Assembly (NCBI RefSeq): GCF_028023875.1
Contig: NZ_JAQIPB010000006.1
Coordinates: 62,001-126,000 of the forward strand
Length of the DNA: 64,000 nt
Reading direction: 5' to 3'
Source of the DNA: Xenophilus arseniciresistens
Lineage (GTDB): Bacteria; Pseudomonadota; Gammaproteobacteria; Burkholderiales; Burkholderiaceae_C
The notes beneath the pieces are model-generated. The model had not been told where the DNA came from. It searched no databases and saw only the letters and a program-made list of their open reading frames with translations. Position numbers and translations under genes: made by a program. Shown here in pieces: positions 9,190 to 17,416 of the stretch. Numbering within the stretch: the first letter of the stretch is position 1; each line of letters begins with the position of its first letter.

Positions 9190-10040
9190 CGCTTTTCCAG
9201 CGCGTCCCACTCGTGCTTGCTCACGAGCCGCTGGCGTTCGGCGAAGGGCGTGACCAGGCCGCTGGATTCCTGCACTTCCTTTTCGTCGCGCAGCACCGTC
9301 AGCGCCTTCTGCATGCCGGCCACCGCGCCCTGCAGCGCGGCGTTGGCGTACAGCACCACGCCATAGCCCAGCTCGCCGAGCTGCTCGGCGTTGAAGATGG
9401 GTGTGCGGCCGCCGATCACCATGTTCATGAGCTGGGGCTTGCTCAGGCGCGTGGGCAGGGCGCGCACTTCCTCGGCCTGGGTCACGGCCTCGACGAAGAG
9501 GATGTCGGCACCGGCTTCGGCGAACTTCTGCGCGCGCTCCACCGCAGCCTCGAAGCCGTGGGTGGCCGCCGCGTCGGTGCGCGCCATGATCATCAGGTTG
9601 CTGTCGCGCCGCGCATCCACGGCCGCCTTGATCTTGCTCACCGCTTCTTCGGTGGCGATGACTTCCTTGCCCGAGAAATGGCCGCAGCGCTTGGGCGCGA
9701 CCTGGTCCTCGAGCTGGATGCAGTCGGCGCCTGCGCGCTCGAGCGTGCGCACCGTGTGGTAGACGTTCAGCGCATTGCCGAAGCCGGTGTCGGCATCCAC
9801 CAGCAGCGGCACGTCCACGGCGTCGCGGATGCGCGCCGTGTGGTCGGCGATCTCGGCCAGGCCCATGAAGCCCTGGTCGGGCATGCCGAACCACATGTTG
9901 GTGACACCGGCGCCGGTGACGTAGATGGCCTTGAAGCCCAGGTCGGCGATGACCTTGGCCGACAGCGCGTTGAAGGCGCCGGGCACGATCAGGCCGTTGC
10001 GCGCTTCGACCAGGGCCTTGAGTTGTTGGCGGGTAGACAT
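9180..10040 (-). CDS. Isocitrate lyase/PEP mutase-family C-C lyase (PrpB-like position in the prp operon)
   Basis: A 286-residue member of the ICL/PEP-mutase superfamily. It has the metal/substrate block VDADTGFGNALNVYHTVR and the catalytic loop EDQVAPKRCGHFSGK, whose Cys in KRCGH is the general acid of true C-C lyases (isocitrate, methylisocitrate and dimethylmalate lyases). The start is the ATG at 10040 (MSTRQQLKALVEARNG); the frame extends further upstream but overlaps prpF. It lies 32 bp after prpF as last gene of the methylcitrate operon, where prpB (2-methylisocitrate lyase) would be expected. However, it lacks the C-terminal extension of E. coli PrpB and resembles dimethylmalate-lyase or oxaloacetate-decarboxylase-type relatives. 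Methylisocitrate lyase activity is an inference from context. Confidence 0.8.
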   Translation of the reverse strand: MSTRQQLKALVEARNGLIVPGAFNALSAKVIADLGFKAIYVTGAGVTNMWFGMPDQGFMGLAEIADHTARIRDAVDVPLLVDADTGFGNALNVYHTVRTLERAGADCIQLEDQVAPKRCGHFSGKEVIATEEAVSKIKAAVDARRDSNLMIMARTDAAATHGFEAAVERAQKFAEAGADILFVEAVTQAEEVRALPTRLSKPQLMNMVIGGRTPIFNAEQLGELGYGVVLYANAALQGAVAGMQKALTVLRDEKEVQESSGLVTPFAERQRLVSKHEWDALEKRYT

Positions 10041-10072
10041 GGTGTGGGTTGCTTGCTGGATGACTTCGGGAT

Positions 10073-11272
10073 TCAGAAACTGCCGCCGGGCACGCGCACC
10101 ACGCCTTCCATGAGGATGCGTGCGCTGCGGCTCATGACGGCCTTGGTGACGACCCACTGGCCGTCGACCTGCTTGGCCTGCGCGCCCACGCGCAGGGTGC
10201 CGGAAGGGTGGCCAAAGCGCACGGCATTGCGCTCGCCGCCGCCCGCGGCCAGGTTGACCAGCGTGCCAGGGATGGCCGCCGCGGTGGCGATGGCCACCGA
10301 GGCCGTGCCCATCATCGCGTGGTGCAGCTTGCCCATGGAAAGGGCGCGCACCAGCACGTCGATGTCGGCCGCGCGCACGGCCTTGCCGCTGGAGGCGGTG
10401 TAGTCCACCGGCGGTGCGACGAAGGCGATCTTGGGCGTGTGCTGGCGCTTGGCCGCTTCCTCGGGCGTGCGGATCAGCCCCATGCGCAGCGCACCGGCCA
10501 CGCGCAGGGCCTCGAACTTGGCCAGCAGCGCGGGATCGCCGTTGATCGCGTCCTGCAGCTCGGTGCCGGTGTGGCCGATCTCGGCCGCGTTGACGAACAC
10601 GGTGGGGATGCCCGAATTGATCATCGTGGCCTGCACGGTGCCCAGGCCCGGCACTTCAAGCGCATCGACCACGTTGCCGGTCGGGAACATGGCCCCGCCG
10701 TCCTCGCCTTCGTCGGCCGGGTCCATGAACTCGAGCACGATCTCGGCCGCGGGGAAGGTCACGCCGTCGAGCTCGAAGTCGCCGGTCTCCTGCACCTGGC
10801 CGTTGGCCACGGGCACGTGCGCCACGATGGTCTTGCCGATGTTGGCCTGCCAGATGCGTACCACGCACACGCCGTTGTCGGGCACGCGCGCCGCATCCAC
10901 ATAGCCCGCGTGGATGGCGAAGGCGCCCGCGGCCGTCGAGAGGTTGCCGCAGTTGCCCGACCAGTCCACGAAGGCCGAGTCGATGGCCACCTGGCCGTAG
11001 AGGTAGTCCACGTCATGGTCGGCTCGCGTGCTCTTGCCGATGATCACGCCCTTGCTGGTGCTGGAGCTGCCGTTGCCCATGCCGTCGATCTGCTTGCCGT
11101 AGGGGTCGGGGCTGCCGATCACGCGCATGAACAGGCGGTCGCGCGCCTCGCCGGGCGCCTGGCATGAAGGGGGCAGGTCTTCCTGCTTGAAGAACACGCC
11201 CTTGCTGGTGCCGCCGCGCATGTAGGTGGCGGGGATGCGCACCTGCGCGGGGAATTGCGAATCAGAAGGCAT
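10073..11272 (-). CDS. prpF: 2-methylaconitate cis-trans isomerase PrpF
   Basis: A 399-residue PrpF. It isomerises the 2-methylaconitate made by AcnD so that ordinary aconitase can hydrate it to 2-methylisocitrate in propionate breakdown. Diagnostic stretches are YMRGGTSKGVFF with the catalytic Lys region, GMGNGSSSTSKGVII, and DWSGNCGNLSTAAGAFA. The C-terminus RSARILMEGVVRVPG is typical. It lies 20 bp downstream of acnD, its usual partner. Length and motifs are complete. Confidence 0.95.
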   Translation of the reverse strand: MPSDSQFPAQVRIPATYMRGGTSKGVFFKQEDLPPSCQAPGEARDRLFMRVIGSPDPYGKQIDGMGNGSSSTSKGVIIGKSTRADHDVDYLYGQVAIDSAFVDWSGNCGNLSTAAGAFAIHAGYVDAARVPDNGVCVVRIWQANIGKTIVAHVPVANGQVQETGDFELDGVTFPAAEIVLEFMDPADEGEDGGAMFPTGNVVDALEVPGLGTVQATMINSGIPTVFVNAAEIGHTGTELQDAINGDPALLAKFEALRVAGALRMGLIRTPEEAAKRQHTPKIAFVAPPVDYTASSGKAVRAADIDVLVRALSMGKLHHAMMGTASVAIATAAAIPGTLVNLAAGGGERNAVRFGHPSGTLRVGAQAKQVDGQWVVTKAVMSRSARILMEGVVRVPGGSF

Positions 11273-11292
11273 CGAAGAAGGCTCCTTGGGTT

Positions 11293-13941
11293 TCAGGCCG
11301 CGGCCGCCTGGCCGGCCAGGAAGTCCTGGGCGAAGCGCTGCAGCACGCCGCCGGCTTCATAGACCGAGACTTCCTCGGCTGTGTCGAGCCTGCAGGTCAC
11401 GGGCACTTCCAGCGTCTGGCCGTCCTTGCGGTGGATCACCAGCAGCAGGTCGGCGCGTGGCTTCAGTTCGCCGCTCACGTCATAGGTCTCGGTGCCGTCC
11501 AGGCCCAGGGTGAGGCGGTTGACGCCGGGCTTGAACTCCAGCGGCAGCACGCCCATGCCGATCAGGTTGGTGCGGTGGATGCGCTCGAAGCCTTCGGCCA
11601 CCACGGTTTCCACGCCGGCCAGTCGCACGCCCTTGGCGGCCCAGTCGCGGCTGGAACCCTGGCCGTAGTCGGCGCCGGCAATGATGATCAGCGGCTGGCG
11701 CCGGTTCAGGTAGGTCTCGATGGCTTCCCACATGCGCATCACGCGGCCCTCGGGCTCCACGCGGGCCAGCGAGCCCTTCTTCACCTGGCCATCGACCACG
11801 GCCATCTCGTTGACCAGCTGCGGGTTGGCGAAGGTGGCGCGCATGGCCGTGAGGTGGTCGCCGCGGTGGGTGGCGTAGGAGTTGAAGTCCTCCTCGGGCA
11901 GGCCCATCTTGTCCAGGTACTCGCCGGCCGCGCTGTTCATGAGGATGGCGTTGGACGGCGAGAGGTGGTCGGTCGTGATGTTGTCGGGCAGGATGGCCAG
12001 CGGACGCATGGCCTTGAGCGTGCGCGGGTAGGCCGCGAGCGCGCCCACGCCTTCCTCGTCCCAGTAGGGCGGACGGCGGATGTAGGTGGACATGGGACGC
12101 CAGTCGTACTGCGGGCTCACGCGATGGCCGTCGTCCACGCGGGCCGCGAACATGGGCTCGTACACGCGCCGGTACTGCTCGGGCTTGACGGCGCTGCGCA
12201 CCACGGCGTCGATCTCTTCGTCGCTGGGCCAGATGTCCTTGAGGCGGATCTCCTTGCCGTCGACCACCGCCAGCACGTCCTGCTCGATGTCGAAGCGCAC
12301 CGTGCCGGCCACGGCATAGGCCACCACCAGCGGCGGCGAGGCCAGGAAGGCTTGCTTGGCATAGGGGTGGATGCGGCCGTCGAAGTTGCGGTTGCCCGAG
12401 AGCACGGCCGTGGCGTAGAGGTCGCGCTCGATGATCTCCTGCTGGATCTTCGCATCGAGCGCGCCGCTCATGCCGTTGCAGGTGGTGCAGGCAAAGGCCA
12501 CGATGCCGAAGCCCAGCTTCTCCAGCTCGGGCAGCAGGCCGGCTTCCTCCAGGTACAGCTCCACGGCCTTGGAGCCGGGCGCCAGCGAGGACTTGACCCA
12601 GGGCTTGCGCACCAGGCCCAGGCGGTTGGCGTTGCGCGCCAGCAGGCCCGCGGCGATCACGTTGCGCGGGTTGCTGGTGTTGGTGCAGCTGGTGATGGCG
12701 GCGATGATCACGGCGCCGTCGGGCATCAGGCCCTGCGCCTCCTGCGCGCGCGCGGCGGCCAGGTCGGTGGCGATGCCGCGCTCGGCCAGTGCCGAGGTGG
12801 GCAGCCGGCGATGCGGGTTGGACGGGCCGGCCATGTTGCGCACCACGCTCGACAGGTCGAAGCGCAGCACGCGCTCGTACTGCGCCTGTTGCAGGCTGTC
12901 GGCCCAGAAGCCGGCGGTCTTGGCATAGGTCTCGACCAGCTCGACCTGCGACTCCTCGCGGCCCGTCAGGCGCAGGTAGTCCAGGGTCTGCTCGTCGATG
13001 GAGAACATGGCGGCCGTGGCGCCGTATTCGGGGCACATGTTCGAGATGGTGGCGCGGTCGCCAATCGTGAGGCTGCGCGCGCCTTCGCCATAGAACTCCA
13101 CGTAGGCGCCCACCACCTTCTCCTTGCGCAGGAACTCGGTCAGCGCCAGCACCACGTCGGTGGCCGTGATGCCGCTCTGGCGCCGGCCCGTGAGTTCCAC
13201 ACCCACGATCTCAGGCAGCCGCATCCAGGAGGCGCGGCCCAGCATCACGTTCTCGGCCTCCAGGCCGCCCACGCCCACGGCAATCACGCCCAGCGCGTCC
13301 ACGTGGGGCGTGTGGCTGTCGGTGCCCACGCAGGTGTCGGGGAAGGCCAGCGCGCGCTCGCCAGCCTTGGCGGCGGGCTGCACGTAGACCACGGGCGACA
13401 TCTTCTCCAGGTTGATCTGGTGCATGATGCCGTTGCCCGCCGGGATCACCTCCATGTTGGCAAAAGCCTTGCGGGTCCACTCGATGAAGTGGAAGCGGTC
13501 TTCGTTGCGGCGGTCCTCGATGGCGCGGTTCTTCGCAAAGGCGTCGGGGTCGAAGCCGCCGCACTCCACGGCCAGCGAATGGTCCACGATCAACTGCACC
13601 GGCACCACGGGGTTCACGGCAGCCGGGTCGCCGCCTTCCTTGGCGATGGCATCACGCAGGCCCGCCAGGTCCACCAGCGCGGTCTGGCCCAGGATGTCGT
13701 GGCAGACCACGCGCACCGGAAACCACGGAAAGTCCAGGTCGCGCCTGAACTCGATCAGCTGCGTGAGGAAGGCAGGAATGTCCTGCGGCTGCGCGCGGCG
13801 CACGATGTTCTCTGCATGCACGCGCGCGGTGTAGGGCAGGCGTGCCCAGGCGCCGGGGCGCACGGCCTCGACGGCCTCGCGGGCATCGAAGTAGTCCAGG
13901 GCCGTGCCGGGCAGGGCCTTGCGGTGTTGGGTGTTGTTCAT
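11293..13941 (-). CDS. acnD: Fe/S-dependent 2-methylcitrate dehydratase AcnD
   Basis: An 882-residue aconitase-superfamily enzyme that dehydrates 2-methylcitrate to 2-methyl-trans-aconitate. The 4Fe-4S cysteines are visible in ITSCTNTSNPRN and FACTTCNGMSGAL. The C-terminal swivel domain carries YGQGSSRDWAAKG and RIHRTNLIGMGVLPLEF. The neighbouring prpF identifies it as AcnD rather than AcnA. The start is the ATG at 13941 (MNNTQHRKALPGTALDYFDAREAVE); the open frame runs on upstream but there it only shadows prpC. There is no purine-rich ribosome site before this ATG, and a terminator-like hairpin with a T-tract sits 12 bases upstream (see 13954-13978). Confidence 0.95.
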   Translation of the reverse strand: MNNTQHRKALPGTALDYFDAREAVEAVRPGAWARLPYTARVHAENIVRRAQPQDIPAFLTQLIEFRRDLDFPWFPVRVVCHDILGQTALVDLAGLRDAIAKEGGDPAAVNPVVPVQLIVDHSLAVECGGFDPDAFAKNRAIEDRRNEDRFHFIEWTRKAFANMEVIPAGNGIMHQINLEKMSPVVYVQPAAKAGERALAFPDTCVGTDSHTPHVDALGVIAVGVGGLEAENVMLGRASWMRLPEIVGVELTGRRQSGITATDVVLALTEFLRKEKVVGAYVEFYGEGARSLTIGDRATISNMCPEYGATAAMFSIDEQTLDYLRLTGREESQVELVETYAKTAGFWADSLQQAQYERVLRFDLSSVVRNMAGPSNPHRRLPTSALAERGIATDLAAARAQEAQGLMPDGAVIIAAITSCTNTSNPRNVIAAGLLARNANRLGLVRKPWVKSSLAPGSKAVELYLEEAGLLPELEKLGFGIVAFACTTCNGMSGALDAKIQQEIIERDLYATAVLSGNRNFDGRIHPYAKQAFLASPPLVVAYAVAGTVRFDIEQDVLAVVDGKEIRLKDIWPSDEEIDAVVRSAVKPEQYRRVYEPMFAARVDDGHRVSPQYDWRPMSTYIRRPPYWDEEGVGALAAYPRTLKAMRPLAILPDNITTDHLSPSNAILMNSAAGEYLDKMGLPEEDFNSYATHRGDHLTAMRATFANPQLVNEMAVVDGQVKKGSLARVEPEGRVMRMWEAIETYLNRRQPLIIIAGADYGQGSSRDWAAKGVRLAGVETVVAEGFERIHRTNLIGMGVLPLEFKPGVNRLTLGLDGTETYDVSGELKPRADLLLVIHRKDGQTLEVPVTCRLDTAEEVSVYEAGGVLQRFAQDFLAGQAAAA

Positions 13942-13953
13942 GTGGGGCGAATC

Positions 13954-13978
13954 AAAAAGGGTGGACCTTGGCCCACCC
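13954..13978 (-). terminator. Terminator-like hairpin inside the prp operon (prpC-acnD gap)
   Basis: Read on the minus strand, GGGTGG-(8 nt)-CCACCC is followed immediately by TTTTT, a small intrinsic-terminator shape lying between the prpC stop (14013) and the acnD ATG (13941). The plus strand is also followed by a T-rich stretch (GTGTTTTTC). It may attenuate transcription so that prpC exceeds acnD, or act as an mRNA-processing hairpin. No function has been shown. Confidence 0.5.
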
Positions 13979-14012
13979 GTGTTTTTCTTGGCTTTCTCGC
14001 GCGGCGCCCGTT

Positions 14013-15182
14013 TCAGCGGCGCTCGGCCAGCGGCACGAACTTCTGGTCTTCGGGACCGTTGTAGTTGGCCGAGGGACGGATGATCTTGCCGTCGATGCGC
14101 TGCTCGATCACGTGGGCCGACCAGCCCGAGGTGCGGGCGATCACGAACAGCGGCGTGAACATGTCGGTGGGCACGCCCATCATGTGGTAGCTCACGGCGC
14201 TGAACCAGTCCAGGTTGGGGAACATCTTCTTGACGTCCCACATCACCGATTCCAGGCGCTCGGCGATGTCGTACATCTTCATGTTGCTCTGCTCGGCGCT
14301 CAGCTCCTGGGCCACCTTCTTGATGACCACGTTGCGCGGATCGCTCACCGTGTAGACCGGGTGGCCGAAGCCGATCACCACTTCCTTCTTTTCCACGCGC
14401 TCGCGGATGTCGGCCTCGGCCTGGTCCGGGTTGTCGTAGCGCTTCTGGATCTCGAAGGCCACCTCGTTGGCGCCGCCATGCTTGGGGCCGCGCAGCGCGC
14501 CGATGGCGCCGCAGATGGCCGAGTACATGTCGGAGCCCGTGCCGGCCACCACGCGGCCGGTGAAGGTGGAGGCGTTGAACTCGTGCTCCGCGTACAGGAT
14601 CAGCGAGGTGTGCATGGCGCGCACCCAGCTCTCGCGCGGCTTCTCGCCGTGCAGCAGGTGCAGGAAGTGGCCGCCGATGGAGTCGTCGTCGGTCTCGACC
14701 TCGATGCGCTTGCCGTTGTAGGCGAAGTGATACCAGTACAGCAGCATGGAGCCCAGGCTGGCCATGAGCTTGTCGGCGATGTCGCGCGCACCGGGGTGGT
14801 TGTGGTCGTCCTTCTCGGGCTTGACGCAGCCCAGCACCGAGACGGCGGTGCGCATCACGTCCATGGGGTGGCTGGAGGGCGGCAGTTGTTCCAGCGCGGC
14901 CTTCACGCCGGCCGGAATGCCGCGCAGGGCCTTGAGCTTGGTCTTGTAGCTGGCCAGTTCGGCCACCGTGGGCAGCTTGCCGTGCACGAGCAGGTGGGCG
15001 ATCTCCTCGAACTCGCAGGTGGTCGCCACGTCCAGGATGTCGTAGCCGCGGTAGTGCAGATCGTTGCCGCTGCGGCCCACGGTGCACAGGGCGGTGTTGC
15101 CTGCCGCGGTGCCCGACAGGGCCACGGATTTCTTGGGCTTGAAGCCGCCGGCTGCCGGCGCGGTGTCAGTGGGATTGCTCAT
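14013..15182 (-). CDS. prpC: 2-methylcitrate synthase PrpC
   Basis: A 389-residue citrate-synthase-family enzyme that condenses propionyl-CoA with oxaloacetate. Family blocks visible are [12 protein letters not shown] near the N-terminus, [50 protein letters not shown] and [12 protein letters not shown], including the active-site His residues. The start is the ATG at 15182 ([21 protein letters not shown]) with AGGAGAA upstream; the longer open frame is discarded because it overlaps the thioesterase much more. The assignment to methylcitrate rather than citrate rests on acnD and prpF downstream. It overlaps the thioesterase by 17 bp. Confidence 0.94.
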   Translation of the reverse strand: MSNPTDTAPAAGGFKPKKSVALSGTAAGNTALCTVGRSGNDLHYRGYDILDVATTCEFEEIAHLLVHGKLPTVAELASYKTKLKALRGIPAGVKAALEQLPPSSHPMDVMRTAVSVLGCVKPEKDDHNHPGARDIADKLMASLGSMLLYWYHFAYNGKRIEVETDDDSIGGHFLHLLHGEKPRESWVRAMHTSLILYAEHEFNASTFTGRVVAGTGSDMYSAICGAIGALRGPKHGGANEVAFEIQKRYDNPDQAEADIRERVEKKEVVIGFGHPVYTVSDPRNVVIKKVAQELSAEQSNMKMYDIAERLESVMWDVKKMFPNLDWFSAVSYHMMGVPTDMFTPLFVIARTSGWSAHVIEQRIDGKIIRPSANYNGPEDQKFVPLAERR

Positions 15183-15576
15183 GGGTGTTCTCCTTGTCTT
15201 GTTGATCACGTTGGATGGTCGCGGGCCGGCCGTCGGCGTCGATGGCCACGAGTTCGAACTCGCCCTGGAGCACCTCCTGCGCCGGCTGCGCCACCGCGGC
15301 ACTGGAGCCCAGCACGCGCACCGTCATCGAGGCCCGGCCGCTGCGCACCACCTGCGCGCGCAGGGTGAGCGTGTGGCCCACCGGCACGGGGCGCAGGAAG
15401 TCCACCGACTTCACGCCCGCCATCACGATGTCGCGCCGTGCATGCGCCCGCGCTGCCAGGTAGGCCGCCTTGGCCATCAGTTGCAGGCCCTGGCCTGCGA
15501 ACAGGGTGCCGTGGTGGTTGGCAAGGGCCGGCAGAACCAGCTCTTCGAGGCTCACGACCGTCTGGGGTGTCTCCAT
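15166..15576 (-). CDS. Hotdog-fold acyl-CoA thioesterase (YciA/BACH type)
   Basis: A 136-residue hotdog thioesterase. It shows [25 protein letters not shown], in which NHHGTLF-G matches the N-x-x-G-x-x-G block of acyl-CoA hydrolases, and a central [20 protein letters not shown] strand. It probably hydrolyses short acyl-CoA esters such as propionyl-CoA, which would release CoA when the methylcitrate cycle is overloaded; that role is inferred. It is the promoter-proximal gene of the operon, overlaps prpC by 17 bp, and is divergent from the ScfR-like regulator with a TTCGCAA motif directly before its ATG. Confidence 0.85.
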   Translation of the reverse strand: METPQTVVSLEELVLPALANHHGTLFAGQGLQLMAKAAYLAARAHARRDIVMAGVKSVDFLRPVPVGHTLTLRAQVVRSGRASMTVRVLGSSAAVAQPAQEVLQGEFELVAIDADGRPATIQRDQQDKENTHEQSH

Positions 15577-15577
15577 G

Positions 15578-15668
15578 TTCGCAATCTACGCAGCGCTTGT
15601 CGCCTTGGCAAGGTGTGGCAGAGCGAATTCTTGCGAAGGCCGCTGTCGATCCTTGCGAATATTGCGAA
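15578..15668. promoter_or_regulatory. Cluster of TTGCGAA/TTCGCAA motifs, likely ScfR-family operators
   Basis: In the 116-bp divergent gap between the thioesterase and the regulator, the heptamer TTGCGAA occurs at 15631-15637, 15653-15659 and 15662-15668, and its complement TTCGCAA at 15578-15584. RamB and PrpR of actinobacteria, relatives of this regulator, bind TTTGCAAA-type half sites, so these motifs are plausible operators controlling both directions. The two proximal copies are 9 bp apart and the first pair 22 bp apart. Confidence 0.55.
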
Positions 15669-15692
15669 AATACAGGCATCCGGGAGTCTCAC

Positions 15693-17120
15693 ATGAGCAA
15701 GCTTTTCATGGGCGTGCGGCTGCGCCGCCTGCGCGCCGAGCGCGGCCTGTCCCAGGTGGCGATGGCCCAGGCGCTGGGTCTGTCGGCCAGCTATCTGAAC
15801 CAGCTCGAGCAGAACCAGCGGCCGCTGACGGTGGCGGTGCTGCTGAAGATCCAGCATGCGCTGGGCGTGGACGTGCAGGCCTTCTCGGCCGACGAAGAGG
15901 CCGGCCTGGTGGCCGGCATGCGCGAGGCGCTGGGCGACGCACCCGAGGCCATCACCTTGCCCGAGCTCAAGGAAGTGGCTTCGCAGATGCCGGCGCTGGC
16001 GCGCGCGCTCATCGCGCTGCACCGGCGCAATGCGGCCGCGGCCGAGCGCATGGAGGCCATGGCGCTGCGCATGGGCGACGAGCGCGCCGACCCGCCGGAC
16101 CCGACCGACCCCCGTGCCGCACCGGCACTGCCTTTCGAGGTGGTGCGCGACTTCTTCTTCGCCTACCAGAACTACTTCGATCCGCTGGACCGCATGGCCG
16201 AATCGCTGGCGGCGCAGGCGCGTGGCCAGCGCGGCACTCTGGCCGAATGGCTGACCGACCGGCTCGAGCGCAAGCACGGCGTGCGCACGGTGCTCATGCC
16301 CGCGGGGGCCGACAAGCGCCGCTACGACGAATCGCGGCGCGTGCTGGCGCTGTCCTCGGGCCTGGAGCCGGGGCAGGCGGCCTTCCAGCTCGCCACCCAG
16401 GTCGGGCTGCTGGAGGCTGCGGATGCCATCGCCGAACTGGTGGACGTGCCCACCTTCGCGCATGACGAGGCTTCGCGCCGGCTCGCGCGGCTGGGCCTGG
16501 CCAACTACTTTGCGGGCGCGCTGCTGCTGCCGTACGGCGATTTCCTGCAGGCGGCCGACACGCTGCACCACGACATCGAACTGCTGCAGCAGCGCTTCGG
16601 CGTGGGCTTCGAGACCGTGTGCCACCGGCTGTCGACCCTGCAGCGGCCCGGGGCGGCCGGCATTCCCTTTTTCTTCGTGCGCGTGGACCGCGCCGGCAAC
16701 ATCTCCAAGCGCCAGTCGGCCACGCATTTCCACTTCAGCCGCACGGGCGGCACCTGCCCGCTGTGGAAGGTGTACGAGGCCTTCGGCCAGCCGCAGCGCA
16801 TCCTGCGCCAGGTGGCGCGCATGCCCGATGGGCGCACCTACCTGTGGATCGCGCGCATGGTCAGCAGCGGGCCTTCGGGCTTCGGCCTGCCGCGCAAGAC
16901 CTTCGCCATCGGGCTGGGCTGCGACGTGCGCCATGCCCAGCACCTGGTCTACGCCAAGGGCCTGGACATCCACGACACCGAAGCCGCCACACCCATCGGC
17001 ATGGGCTGCAAGGTCTGCGAACGCGAGCGCTGCCCGCAGCGCGCCTTCCCCTACGTGGGGCGCGCGCTGGCCGTGGACGAGAACCTCAGCGAGTTCGCGC
17101 CCTACGGCGGCGCGGGCTGA
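15693..17120 (+). CDS. ScfR/RamB-like short-chain fatty acyl-CoA transcriptional regulator (XRE-IrrE type)
   Basis: A 475-residue regulator. It has an N-terminal XRE helix-turn-helix (residues about 8-62, LRRLRAERGLSQVAMAQALGLSASYLNQLEQ), then a long middle part ending in a degenerate ImmA/IrrE-like region (ANYFAGALLLPYGDFLQAAD). The C-terminal domain has a cysteine cluster (GMGCKVCERERCPQRAFP) typical of the ScfR/RamB/PrpR group that senses short-chain acyl-CoA. The start is the ATG at 15693 (MSKLFMGVRLRRLRAERG). In related systems it controls propionate and acetate genes, and its divergent location before the methylcitrate operon strongly suggests the same here. This replaces the sigma-54 PrpR found in enterobacteria. 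Confidence 0.85.
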   Translation: MSKLFMGVRLRRLRAERGLSQVAMAQALGLSASYLNQLEQNQRPLTVAVLLKIQHALGVDVQAFSADEEAGLVAGMREALGDAPEAITLPELKEVASQMPALARALIALHRRNAAAAERMEAMALRMGDERADPPDPTDPRAAPALPFEVVRDFFFAYQNYFDPLDRMAESLAAQARGQRGTLAEWLTDRLERKHGVRTVLMPAGADKRRYDESRRVLALSSGLEPGQAAFQLATQVGLLEAADAIAELVDVPTFAHDEASRRLARLGLANYFAGALLLPYGDFLQAADTLHHDIELLQQRFGVGFETVCHRLSTLQRPGAAGIPFFFVRVDRAGNISKRQSATHFHFSRTGGTCPLWKVYEAFGQPQRILRQVARMPDGRTYLWIARMVSSGPSGFGLPRKTFAIGLGCDVRHAQHLVYAKGLDIHDTEAATPIGMGCKVCERERCPQRAFPYVGRALAVDENLSEFAPYGGAG

Positions 17121-17123
17121 ACC

Positions 17124-17378
17124 TCAGTTCCTGGGGCCGCGCGGCAGATCGCCTTCGCGCAACTTGCGGCCGATCAGCACTTCGCCGGTATCGCGGTTCA
17201 CGCGGCCCACCTGCTGGCCATTGGCCAGCCGCAGCGCGCCCTGCGCATCTTCGTTGGCCACGCCTTCGCCATCGGTGTAGCTGGCCGGCACGCTCAGGCG
17301 CAGGCCGGGCGCAAATTCATTCAAGGGATAGGTGCGGAAGGCGCGCCCCCACATCCAGCTTTTCTTGGGGTCGTACAT
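17124..17378 (-). CDS. Conserved-looking 84-residue protein of unknown function
   Basis: A small protein, MYDPKKSWMWGRAFRTYPLNE at the N-terminus, with a recognisable C-terminal strand-rich segment (QQVGRVNRDTGEVLIGRKLREGD). No signal peptide, membrane span or known motif is seen. It lies 38 bp after the Hsp70-like gene on the same strand and ends 3 bp from the convergent regulator, so it is probably the second gene of an Hsp70 operon. Codon use has the same GC-rich third positions as its neighbours, which supports a real gene. Function unknown. Confidence 0.65.
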   Translation of the reverse strand: MYDPKKSWMWGRAFRTYPLNEFAPGLRLSVPASYTDGEGVANEDAQGALRLANGQQVGRVNRDTGEVLIGRKLREGDLPRGPRN

Positions 17379-17416
17379 GGTGCTTGAAGTATGCCAATGG
17401 GGCGTTGGTTGCGGGC

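Noticed and set aside
11431-14064. An 877-codon plus-strand frame opposite acnD
   Set aside because: Antisense shadow; acnD on the minus strand shows complete aconitase motifs.
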